Shown: positions 26,721 to 34,617 of the stretch, piece by piece
Layout: each line of letters opens with the position of its first letter
How positions within the stretch are numbered: the stretch's first letter is position 1
Notes under the pieces: generated by a model
The model's input: the letters and a program-made list of their open reading frames with translations, nothing else
What the model was told of the DNA's origin: nothing
Databases searched by the model: none
Translations under genes and position numbers: made by a program
Source of the DNA: an uncultured Prevotellaceae bacterium
GTDB lineage: Bacteria > Bacteroidota > Bacteroidia > Bacteroidales > UBA3663
Assembly (NCBI GenBank): GCA_900319235.1
Contig: ONNR01000023.1
Coordinates: forward strand, 1-57,063
Direction of reading: 5' to 3'
Length of the DNA: 57,063 bases

Positions 26721-26764
26721 CAAAAAAAAAATGTATATTTGCCCTGTTTTTTAATCCTATCTTT

Positions 26765-29700
26765 ATGAAAACACGTCTGATTTCGACATTTCTTAGCCTG
26801 GCGTTTCTATGTGGATGTCTTTTTTCCGCACAGGCGCAAAACGGCGTGTTCACCAATCCGATTCTCGGAGGTGACTACCCCGACCCCACCATCATGCGCG
26901 ATGGCGAGGATTACTATATGACGCACAGTGCGTTCGACTACGTGCCGGGTCTCGTCGTCTTCCACAGTCGCGACCTTGTGCATTGGGAGCCGATCAGTGC
27001 GGCACTCAACACATTCCTGGGCTCGGTTTGGGCGCCAGATATTTGCAAATATAATGGCAAGTACTACATATACTTCACCGTAGCCTTCCCATCGGAGGCC
27101 GTTCGTGCCAAGGCAGGGCGTGATTTGAAGCCCGGCAGCCGCATGAACTTTGTCGTTTCGGCCGATTCCCCCTATGGTCCATGGAGCGAGCCCGTTGATT
27201 TGGGTGTTGCCAACATCGACCCTTGTCACGTGGTGGGCGACGATGGGCAGCGTTGGCTCTTCCTGAGCGGTGGTCAGCGTGCCAGGCTTACCGACGACGG
27301 CTTGCATGTCGTTCCAGGTACGCTCGAGAAGGTCTACCCCGGATGGATGTATCCCGAGGATTGGGCTACCGAAGGCCTTTGCCTCGAAGGGCCGAAACTT
27401 CGCAAGATAGGCGACTACTATTATTACCTCAATGCTGAAGGTGGCACGGCTGGACCTCCCACAAGCCACATGGTGGTGGTTGCCCGCTCGAAGAGCATCG
27501 ACGGACCTTGGGAAGACAGTCCCTACAATCCGCTCATCCACAACTACGCCAATTCGAACCGCTGGTGGAGTCGCGGACATGGTTCGCTCATCGATACGCC
27601 TGACGGCCGTTGGTATTGCGTCTATCACGCCTACGAGAACGGTTTCACCGACCTGGGCCGTCAGACTTTGTTGGAACCCGTCGAGCTGACTAAGGATGGG
27701 TGGTTCCGTCCCGTCATCCGAGACAAGCAGGGACTCAGCGCCGACCCCGTTGGAGCTATTCCAGCTCCAATGGGAGAGGGTTTGAAAGGTTCGAGGGGTT
27801 CGAAAGGTTGTTTGCCCCTTTTCCGCGTCGGCCTTGAATGGAAATCCTACCGCACCTTCGAACCTGAGCGCATCGAACATGTAGCTGACGGCATCCGTCT
27901 CACCGCCAAGGGCGCGCTGCCCGGTAATTCGTCACCCTTGATGTTTGTCGCCGGTGACCATCGCTACGAGATTGAGGCCGAAATCGAGTTGAGCGACGAC
28001 GAGACGCGAGCTGGTCTGGTGCTCTACTACGACAGCGTGTTCTACATGGGTACCGGCTTTGATGCCAATCGCCGCTATCGCTATCGCAAAGGTGGACAGA
28101 GCGGAGGCGGCATGCACCCTCAGGCTGGTACGCGACATGTCTGGCTTAGACTTCGCAACGACAATCACGTCGTTACGGGCGCTTACAGTTACGATGGCGT
28201 GAATTGGCGACGTGAGACATGGGGCATGGACTGCTCGGGCTACAACCACAATACGCTCTATCAGTTCCAGTCGGTTCTGCCCGGCATCTTCTGCACCGGC
28301 AAGGGTTCAGCTATGTTTACCCATTTCGCCTATCGAAACCTCGACATCGAGGATGCCAAGGCGGCTATGCGCCGCGCCGCAGCCTTCATGATGGACTCGA
28401 TCAGCTATGAGGGTGCATTCGTCTGGAGCTATCTGCCCGACCGCAGCCGTCAGTGGGGCGAGTTGGAGGCTCCCTATCGCACGATGGTATGGTTGCAGTC
28501 GCCAAGCTCGCCATCAATGGGTCATCTGATGATCGATGCCCTTCATGCCACGGGCGACGAATATTATTATGAGCAGGCCCGCAAGATTGCCGAGGTCATT
28601 ATGAAGGTGCAGCATCCCGAAGGAGGCTGGAACTACGTCGAAGACCTGGCTGGCGAAGACGAACTCAAGCAGTTCTATGCCACTATCGGCCGACAGGCTT
28701 GGCGTCTGGAGGAATTCCAGCACTATTACGGCAACTGCACGTTCGACGATGAGGCCACTTCCGAGTGTGCAACGTTCCTGCTGCGTGTCTATCTCGAAAA
28801 GAAAGATCCTGAGGTTCGCAAGGCGCTCGACAAGGTCATCAACTTCATGCTTGTCAGCCAGTACCCCAACGGCGGTTGGCCCCAGCGTTATCCGCTCATG
28901 TACAGCCATCCGTTCCGTGGCAAGGAGGACTATTCGTCGTTCATCACCCTCAACGACGATGTGATGCCCGCCAATATCGAGTTCCTCATCCAATGTTATC
29001 AGGAGTTGGGCCGCAAGGACCTTTTGAAGCCCATCCGCAAGGCACTCGATCTCTCGCTCAAGTTGCAACAACCTGCTCCCCTTGCCGGTTGGGGTGACCA
29101 GTACTTCGTCAAGACGCTCAAGCCTGCACACGCCCGCAGCTACGAGCCACGTTCGGTCAACACGGGCACCACGGTGCGTATGGTTCGCGCAATGATGGAC
29201 TACTATCGCCTCACAGGTGAAAAAAAGTTCCTCAAGGGTATTCCCGCTGCGTTGCAGTTCTTGCGCGAACAGCGTCTGCCCGATGAGGAAGCAGCGCGCT
29301 ACGGCGGTGGCGGCGGCACTGGCGGCAGAGCGGGTCGTCGAGGCGGCGAAGGATTCCTCGTAGCGCGATTCCTCCTTCCTGAAGACGGTACGCCTATGTA
29401 CGTGCATCGTCGTGGCAGCAATGTGGGCAATGGCGAATATTACACAGACCAGGAGATCAGCCGCACCATCGCACATTATGGTTCGTGCGCTTTTATCAAT
29501 CCCGATGGATTGGAACGCGAATATCAGTCGTTGATCCAGGCCGATCCGAAGGAGGTCACTGCCTCGTCACCTTTGCTCTATCCCAAGCAGAACGTTGCCG
29601 TGCCAGTCTATTACTTCAAGCCTTCACCCATGCAGGGCGGTGGCGCACGTCGTGGCTTCGGTTCAGTGCAGGATATAATGAAAGCCCAACAGCCCGGTGG

Positions 29701-29914
29701 AGGTTGGCTGACTCCATTGAGCCAGATTTCCAACGTCTATAAGCCCTTGCCCGAAGGACTGGCACCTTCGAACAGCACCGACTACGCCACCACGTTCGTG
29801 GGTGACGAGTACGACACTTCGCCCTTCACGCCCGAGCAGCCCGTCATCGGATATAGCACGCGAGACTTTATCCAACTGATGACGCAGCTCATTCATTATG
29901 TCAAGGGAATATAA
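26765..29914 (+). CDS. multidomain enzyme: GH43 glycosidase fused to a PL10-like pectate lyase
   Basis: A 1049-residue exported protein (signal peptide 1-24). Residues about 28-330 are a GH43 five-bladed propeller, with base Asp40 in GGDYPDPTIM, modulator Asp153 in NIDPCHV and acid Glu209 in CLEGPKL. About 355-530 is a concanavalin-like domain of the DUF1349/GH43 C-terminal type. From about 535 to 1000 comes an all-alpha domain with PL10 hallmarks: SQYPNGGWPQRYP (699-711), ITLNDDVM (728-735) and KTLKPAHARSYEP (784-796). It should debranch arabinan or xylan side chains and cleave polygalacturonate in one chain. Oddities are a linker (338-350) encoded by GGTTCGA-type repeats and a Gly-rich insert (848-864). 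The start at 26765 fits the signal peptide. Confidence 0.82.
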   Translation: MKTRLISTFLSLAFLCGCLFSAQAQNGVFTNPILGGDYPDPTIMRDGEDYYMTHSAFDYVPGLVVFHSRDLVHWEPISAALNTFLGSVWAPDICKYNGKYYIYFTVAFPSEAVRAKAGRDLKPGSRMNFVVSADSPYGPWSEPVDLGVANIDPCHVVGDDGQRWLFLSGGQRARLTDDGLHVVPGTLEKVYPGWMYPEDWATEGLCLEGPKLRKIGDYYYYLNAEGGTAGPPTSHMVVVARSKSIDGPWEDSPYNPLIHNYANSNRWWSRGHGSLIDTPDGRWYCVYHAYENGFTDLGRQTLLEPVELTKDGWFRPVIRDKQGLSADPVGAIPAPMGEGLKGSRGSKGCLPLFRVGLEWKSYRTFEPERIEHVADGIRLTAKGALPGNSSPLMFVAGDHRYEIEAEIELSDDETRAGLVLYYDSVFYMGTGFDANRRYRYRKGGQSGGGMHPQAGTRHVWLRLRNDNHVVTGAYSYDGVNWRRETWGMDCSGYNHNTLYQFQSVLPGIFCTGKGSAMFTHFAYRNLDIEDAKAAMRRAAAFMMDSISYEGAFVWSYLPDRSRQWGELEAPYRTMVWLQSPSSPSMGHLMIDALHATGDEYYYEQARKIAEVIMKVQHPEGGWNYVEDLAGEDELKQFYATIGRQAWRLEEFQHYYGNCTFDDEATSECATFLLRVYLEKKDPEVRKALDKVINFMLVSQYPNGGWPQRYPLMYSHPFRGKEDYSSFITLNDDVMPANIEFLIQCYQELGRKDLLKPIRKALDLSLKLQQPAPLAGWGDQYFVKTLKPAHARSYEPRSVNTGTTVRMVRAMMDYYRLTGEKKFLKGIPAALQFLREQRLPDEEAARYGGGGGTGGRAGRRGGEGFLVARFLLPEDGTPMYVHRRGSNVGNGEYYTDQEISRTIAHYGSCAFINPDGLEREYQSLIQADPKEVTASSPLLYPKQNVAVPVYYFKPSPMQGGGARRGFGSVQDIMKAQQPGGGWLTPLSQISNVYKPLPEGLAPSNSTDYATTFVGDEYDTSPFTPEQPVIGYSTRDFIQLMTQLIHYVKGI
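27781..27809. repeat. GGTTCGARAGG word repeat inside a coding region
   Basis: GGTTTGAAA, GGTTCGAGG and GGTTCGAAA follow one another in frame and encode the GLKGSRGSKG linker between the GH43 and concanavalin-like domains. The word matches the intergenic tracts at 3234-3325 and 48967-49003. Confidence 0.7.
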
Positions 29915-29945
29915 TTGTTAATTATTAATTGTTAATTGTTAATTG
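29912..29945. repeat. TTAATTGTTAATT word-repeat spacer
   Basis: Four overlapping copies of AATTGTTAATT between the GH43-PL10-like gene and the next gene. The same word, in either orientation, fills the gaps at 32566-32607, 41311-41350, 48001-48024 and 50480-50515. Confidence 0.7.
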
Positions 29946-31031
29946 AAAAAAACACTTCCTCTCTTCCTTCTCGCCCTCTCGATCCTTGCTGCCTGCAAGG
30001 GCCGGGAGGGTAGTCATGCCGAGCGTACTTATACCGTCGAGTGTACATTCGATGTGGATAGTACCGTAGTGCTCGACCATCTTGTGCTTTATACCGACCG
30101 GCATACGTCGCTCGGTTTCGATAGCCTTGATCTCAATCCTCAACATTCGTTCGTGCATACGGGATCAACTCTAGGCCTCGACGAACTATACCTGTGCTCC
30201 GATGGCGGTGAGTTGTGTCGATTCTTTGCGACGGGCAATGCCAAAGTCTCCATGAAGATGGAAATGGTGGGCGATAGCTTGAAGGCTACCTTCGATCCTT
30301 CGTCTGGCGATAGCATCAATCCTTGGCTTCAGCAGCAGATGGCGCATTTCCGCACACTTCTTGGTCCGGCCAGGAAGGATGCCATCGATTCGCTTTGCCA
30401 TCAGTACCCGCACGACATACGTTGCGGATTGTTGCTCCGAGATCAGATTGAGATGCTGAAGGATTCGATTTTCGTGCGTCGATGTTTGGGCGGCCTCGCC
30501 GACGATGCCAAGCCCGACTGGCTGATGAAAAGCATCGACCGAACGCTCGAAGAGAGTTCGCGCAAGCCCCGACCCAGTCGTCGTCTTGCACCATTTGTTA
30601 TGCAGACCGACAGCACAACCTTCGATTTTAGCGCTTCACGCAGCGATTACTTGATTGTTCACATTTGGAGCGACTATTCCCAGGCGTCAATCGATAGCCT
30701 GAAGGTCGTCGCCCGTCTTGCCAAAGATGATTACTCCATGAAGCGCCTCAAACTTGTGACCATTTGCCTCTCTGCCCCAGATAGTACTTGGTGGCGTCAG
30801 CAAATCAAGGACATCGACGGACTGCACGCATGGCTTCCTGCCGGGCTCGGTGATGAGCGTATGCGCAAGTGGGACATCAAAAATGTGCCCACGGTCATTG
30901 TTTGCGACATGTACAACAACCAGCAGCAGCGTAATGAATGGGGACAGCGCTTGCGTGTTTCTTTGGATCGTATCCCCAATCGAAGTACCTTTACACATAC
31001 ACCAAAAACTATTCCGAACCGTGGTCGTTAG
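29943..31031 (+). CDS. thioredoxin-fold lipoprotein lacking the CxxC motif
   Basis: A 362-residue lipoprotein (lipobox LAAC, Cys18). Residues about 28-120 resemble the N-terminal beta domain (DUF4369-like) that often precedes TlpA/ResA-type thioredoxin folds in Bacteroidetes. About 225-345 is the thioredoxin fold itself, with YLIVHIWSDYSQAS where active members have WCxxC; both cysteines are absent (Tyr245 to Ala248). The cis-proline is kept (NVPTVIV, Pro316). It therefore should not act as a disulphide oxidoreductase and may bind a ligand or partner. The start codon is TTG at 29943, chosen because the signal peptide begins there, no upstream ATG exists in frame, and the frame is closed just upstream. 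It overlaps the next gene by 11 bp. Confidence 0.72.
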   Translation: MKKTLPLFLLALSILAACKGREGSHAERTYTVECTFDVDSTVVLDHLVLYTDRHTSLGFDSLDLNPQHSFVHTGSTLGLDELYLCSDGGELCRFFATGNAKVSMKMEMVGDSLKATFDPSSGDSINPWLQQQMAHFRTLLGPARKDAIDSLCHQYPHDIRCGLLLRDQIEMLKDSIFVRRCLGGLADDAKPDWLMKSIDRTLEESSRKPRPSRRLAPFVMQTDSTTFDFSASRSDYLIVHIWSDYSQASIDSLKVVARLAKDDYSMKRLKLVTICLSAPDSTWWRQQIKDIDGLHAWLPAGLGDERMRKWDIKNVPTVIVCDMYNNQQQRNEWGQRLRVSLDRIPNRSTFTHTPKTIPNRGR

Positions 31032-32559
31032 AACTATTTCTGCCGCCTTGCAGGGCATCGATGCCACTCCCGTCTATTGTGAGACGGTGACGACGCAAGG
31101 CATTCGAACCATTATGATCGGCTTGCCCGATGCGGCTGTCAAGGAAAGCCGTGACCGTATCGAGAGCGCCCTGCGTGAGGCAGGTATGCGTTTTCCGCGA
31201 CGTGCCGTTACCATCAATCTCGCCCCTGCCGATGTGCGTAAGGAGGGTTCGCTCTATGATGTGCCCATCGCCGTGGCTGTGATGGCTGCCGATGGTAAGA
31301 TACCCACTGACAAGCTCGAACAATATATGATGGTGGGCGAATTGTCGCTCGATGGAGCCGTCAAGCCTGTCAAGGGGTGTCTGCCTTTCGCCATCCTGGC
31401 GCGTCAGATGCATCTCAAGGGCATCATCGTTCCACGTGAAAATGCCTGTGAGGCTGCCGTAGTCAACAATCTCGATGTGCTTTGTGCCGACACGCTCAAG
31501 GACGTCATGGATTTCATGGCTGGAGAATCCGAGATGGAACGCAAGGAGATGAACACGCGTGAGATGTTCGAGAAGGCCGAGCGTACCTATCCCCACGACT
31601 TCAAGGACGTCAAGGGACAAGAGATGGTGAAGCGCGCTTTTGCCATTGCTGCAGCTGGTGGACACAACATGATCATGGTGGGTCCTCCAGGTGCTGGAAA
31701 GTCAATGATGGCGAAGTGTCTTCCTTCAATTCTTCCGCCTCTTTCGCTCAGCGAGGCCCTCGAAACCACCAAGATTCATTCTGTTGCGGGTCTTCGTGCC
31801 GAGACGGGTCTGGTCACTCAGCGTCCTTTCCGCTCTCCACATCACACCATCTCGAGCGTTGCCCTTATCGGCGGAGGCACGAACCCGATGCCCGGTGAGG
31901 TCAGTCTTGCCCATAATGGTGTTCTTTATCTTGATGAGCTGCCTGAATTTTCGAAATCGGTACTCGAGGTGCTTCGCCAACCGCTCGAAGATCGTCAGAT
32001 TACCATAGCCCGAGCCAAGAATACGGTGACCTATCCGGCTTCGCTTATGCTAGTCGCCAGCATGAACCCGTGTCCTTGCGGCTACTATAATCATCCCACG
32101 CATCCTTGTATCTGCAGTGAGACACAGGTGCGTAAGTATTTGGGCCGCGTGTCAGGACCTCTTTTGGATCGAATCGACCTGCAGATCGAAATTTTGCCCC
32201 TGAGCTTTGAAGAGGTGAGCCGTACGGGTGTAGCCGAAAGCAGCGCCTCGATTCGCGAACGTGTCATCAAGGCGCGCCAGATCCAAGAGGAACGATTCCG
32301 CGAAGAACCAGGCGTTCACTGCAATGCGCAGATGACTCCTGCATTGCTGCGACGGTACTGTCAACTCGACGAAAAGGCACTCAACATGATTCAGCGCGCC
32401 ATGACCAGACTCGACTTGTCGGCTCGTGCCTACGACCGCATCCTAAAGGTAGCCAGAACTATTGCTGACTATGACGGCGAACCTAATATCACTTCCACCC
32501 ATATCGCTGAGGCCATCAGTTACCGCAACCTTGACCGCAGTTCGTGGGGACAGGGGTGA
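31021..32559 (+). CDS. comM: YifB/ComM-family AAA+ ATPase (Mg-chelatase-like)
   Basis: A 512-residue cytoplasmic protein. The N-terminal third is the Lon-protease-like fold domain (TISAALQGIDATPV, GLPDAAVKESRDRIESAL, INLAPADVRKEGSLYDVPIA). The AAA+ core has Walker A VGPPGAGKSMMAK, Walker B GVLYLDELPEF and the family segment MNPCPCGYYNHPTHPC. A C-terminal Mg-chelatase helical domain completes it. ComM is a helicase that promotes branch migration during recombination of incoming DNA. The GTG at 31021 gives the normal family length; the open frame extends further upstream but that part lies inside the preceding gene. It is a housekeeping gene embedded in a glycan locus. Confidence 0.92.
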   Translation: MVVRTISAALQGIDATPVYCETVTTQGIRTIMIGLPDAAVKESRDRIESALREAGMRFPRRAVTINLAPADVRKEGSLYDVPIAVAVMAADGKIPTDKLEQYMMVGELSLDGAVKPVKGCLPFAILARQMHLKGIIVPRENACEAAVVNNLDVLCADTLKDVMDFMAGESEMERKEMNTREMFEKAERTYPHDFKDVKGQEMVKRAFAIAAAGGHNMIMVGPPGAGKSMMAKCLPSILPPLSLSEALETTKIHSVAGLRAETGLVTQRPFRSPHHTISSVALIGGGTNPMPGEVSLAHNGVLYLDELPEFSKSVLEVLRQPLEDRQITIARAKNTVTYPASLMLVASMNPCPCGYYNHPTHPCICSETQVRKYLGRVSGPLLDRIDLQIEILPLSFEEVSRTGVAESSASIRERVIKARQIQEERFREEPGVHCNAQMTPALLRRYCQLDEKALNMIQRAMTRLDLSARAYDRILKVARTIADYDGEPNITSTHIAEAISYRNLDRSSWGQG

Positions 32560-32565
32560 AGGGAT

Positions 32566-32607
32566 TCAATTAACAATTAATAATTAACAATTAACAATTA
32601 ACAATTG
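32566..32607. repeat. AATTAACAATTAAT word-repeat spacer
   Basis: Four or five overlapping copies of AATTAACAATTAA between comM and the GH43 gene, the inverse of the 29912 tract. Confidence 0.7.
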
Positions 32608-32642
32608 AGTTGAGCTAATTAGAAACTTATATTTATAAACTT

Positions 32643-34256
32643 ATGCGAAAGAAACTATTGTTACTGGTGTTTACCTGCTGCATGACATTGGCGGGCATGG
32701 CACAGATGGATCCTTATCCTACTTATCCGAACCCCATTCTTTGGGCTGACGTTCCCGACCCCGATGTGATTCGTGTCGAAGATAATTTCTATATGGTCAC
32801 CACCACGATGCACCAATTTCCGGGTGTGCCCATCATGCGGTCGAAGGACCTTGTGAATTGGGAGACCATCGGCTATGTAGTGGACCGATTGACCGATTCC
32901 CCGCGCTACGATTTGCAGGGAGGCACAGTATATGGACGTGGTCAATGGGCAACTTCGCTCAAATACCATAACGGGAAGTTTTACGTCCTTTTTGCACCCA
33001 ATGAGATGGGCGATATGGGACGTTCCTACATCTATTCTGCCGTGGATCCGGCTGGACCATGGGAGCTTGTGTCGCGATTGCCGCATTTCCACGACTGCTC
33101 GCTGCTTTTCGACGACGATGGTCGTGTTTATGTGGTTTATGGCACAGGAGAACTATGTGAATTGAAGCCCGATCTTTCGGGCGTCATCGAAGGGAGCCAT
33201 AGGAAGATCTTTGAGCGTGAAGCCGATGAAAAAGGTTTGCTCGAAGGTTCACGCATGGTGAAGCACAATGGTAAGTACTATCTGTTAATGATTTCTCAGG
33301 TTTGGGCACCCGGACGCTATCGTCGCGAGGTGTGCTATCGTGCCGACGACATTCACGGACCTTACGAGAAAAATGTGATTCTGCAATCCGACCTCGGCGG
33401 ATTCCCCTACGTCGGACAAGGCACCATTGTCGATTCGAAGGATGGTGACTGGTATGGTATTATCTTTCAGGATCATGGTGCCGTAGGACGCGTAATTACG
33501 CTGATGCCCTGTCGCTGGCTGGATGGTTGGCCTATGCTGGGCGACGAATATGGCAAGGTCCCTGAGCGTATGCGTCCTGTGGTCAAGGGACAACCTGTAA
33601 CTCCGTTGATGATTAGTGATGACTTCGAAAGTCCGACATTGGGTCTGCAGTGGCAGTGGAATCACAATCCGAATGACGCAGCTTGGTCGCTCACCGAACG
33701 TCCGGGATACCTGCGTCTCAAGACGAGCCGTATGGTCGAAAATCTGTATTTGGCACCCAATACACTCTCACAGCGCATGATGGGTCCCGCTTGCACTGCT
33801 GAGATTGAACTGGACATGTCGCATCTCAAGGATGGCGACCGTGCAGGCTTCTGTGCTTTCAATGGACATAGCGGCGTTTTAACTGTTACGAAGCAAAAAA
33901 GGAAATACGTGCTCACAATGACTGAAGAGGTCATCAATATGGATGGGCAGGAGAAGCGGGTGACCAACGTGGAGGTGACCGAACGAGAGCGGGTGGAGTT
34001 CAAGCAAGGCACTGTTTGGCTGCGCATCGATGGAGATTTTTCCTTGGGACGTGACGTGGCAACCTTCTATTATAGCCTTGACGGACAGCAATGGAAGCGC
34101 ATTGGCCCCGATTATCAGATGCGTTTCGACTATCAGCGTTTCTTCATGGGCACACGCTACGCCATCTTCTGTTACTCCACCCGTCGCAAGGGCGGTTATG
34201 TGGATGTCGGTGGGTTCATTGCTTCAACTTTGCCAACATCGAATAATGACCGCTGA
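32643..34256 (+). CDS. GH43 family glycosidase with C-terminal beta-sandwich
   Basis: A 537-residue exported enzyme, with signal peptide about 1-20. The five-bladed propeller carries base Asp39 in WADVPDPDVI, modulator Asp151 in PHFHDCSLLF and acid Glu201 in KGLLEGSRMV. Residues about 320-530 form the concanavalin-like domain (DUF1349 type) that closes the active site in GH43 xylosidases and arabinofuranosidases. Activity is most likely beta-xylosidase or alpha-L-arabinofuranosidase. No terminator separates it from the comM or thioredoxin genes on either side, so it may be co-transcribed with them. Confidence 0.85.
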   Translation: MRKKLLLLVFTCCMTLAGMAQMDPYPTYPNPILWADVPDPDVIRVEDNFYMVTTTMHQFPGVPIMRSKDLVNWETIGYVVDRLTDSPRYDLQGGTVYGRGQWATSLKYHNGKFYVLFAPNEMGDMGRSYIYSAVDPAGPWELVSRLPHFHDCSLLFDDDGRVYVVYGTGELCELKPDLSGVIEGSHRKIFEREADEKGLLEGSRMVKHNGKYYLLMISQVWAPGRYRREVCYRADDIHGPYEKNVILQSDLGGFPYVGQGTIVDSKDGDWYGIIFQDHGAVGRVITLMPCRWLDGWPMLGDEYGKVPERMRPVVKGQPVTPLMISDDFESPTLGLQWQWNHNPNDAAWSLTERPGYLRLKTSRMVENLYLAPNTLSQRMMGPACTAEIELDMSHLKDGDRAGFCAFNGHSGVLTVTKQKRKYVLTMTEEVINMDGQEKRVTNVEVTERERVEFKQGTVWLRIDGDFSLGRDVATFYYSLDGQQWKRIGPDYQMRFDYQRFFMGTRYAIFCYSTRRKGGYVDVGGFIASTLPTSNNDR

Positions 34257-34303
34257 TAGACGGATTTTATACATTGATAATAACATCTTGAAATAATAAC
34301 GTT

Positions 34304-34600
34304 ATGGAAAACTTCAACGATATCATCAATAGTGAGCAACTTACGTTGGTCGATTTCTTTGCTACATGGTGCGGTCCTTGCAAGATGATGCATCCCGTGC
34401 TCGAACAACTCAAGGACGAATTGGGCGAGAGCATCCGCATTATCAAGATTGACGTGGACAAGAACAACAGTCTCGCTATGAACTATCGCGTACAATCAGT
34501 CCCCACACTCATGCTCTTCCGAAAGGGAGAGATGTTGTGGAGACAGAGTGGTGCTTTGCGATTGAACGATCTAAAGGCTATTGTCAGCCAATATCAGTAA
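34304..34600 (+). CDS. trxA: thioredoxin
   Basis: A 98-residue cytoplasmic thioredoxin with the complete active site FFATWCGPCKMM (Cys23, Cys26) and cis-proline in SVPTLMLF. No signal peptide. It reduces protein disulphides. It converges on the PreA-like gene with only 17 bp between stop codons. Confidence 0.93.
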   Translation: MENFNDIINSEQLTLVDFFATWCGPCKMMHPVLEQLKDELGESIRIIKIDVDKNNSLAMNYRVQSVPTLMLFRKGEMLWRQSGALRLNDLKAIVSQYQ

Positions 34601-34617
34601 GCAAGGTTCGATTTTCT

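Noticed and set aside
30850..31020. upstream extension of the comM frame
   Set aside because: It lies inside the preceding lipoprotein gene and adds 57 residues unlike the family; the GTG at 31021 gives the normal length.
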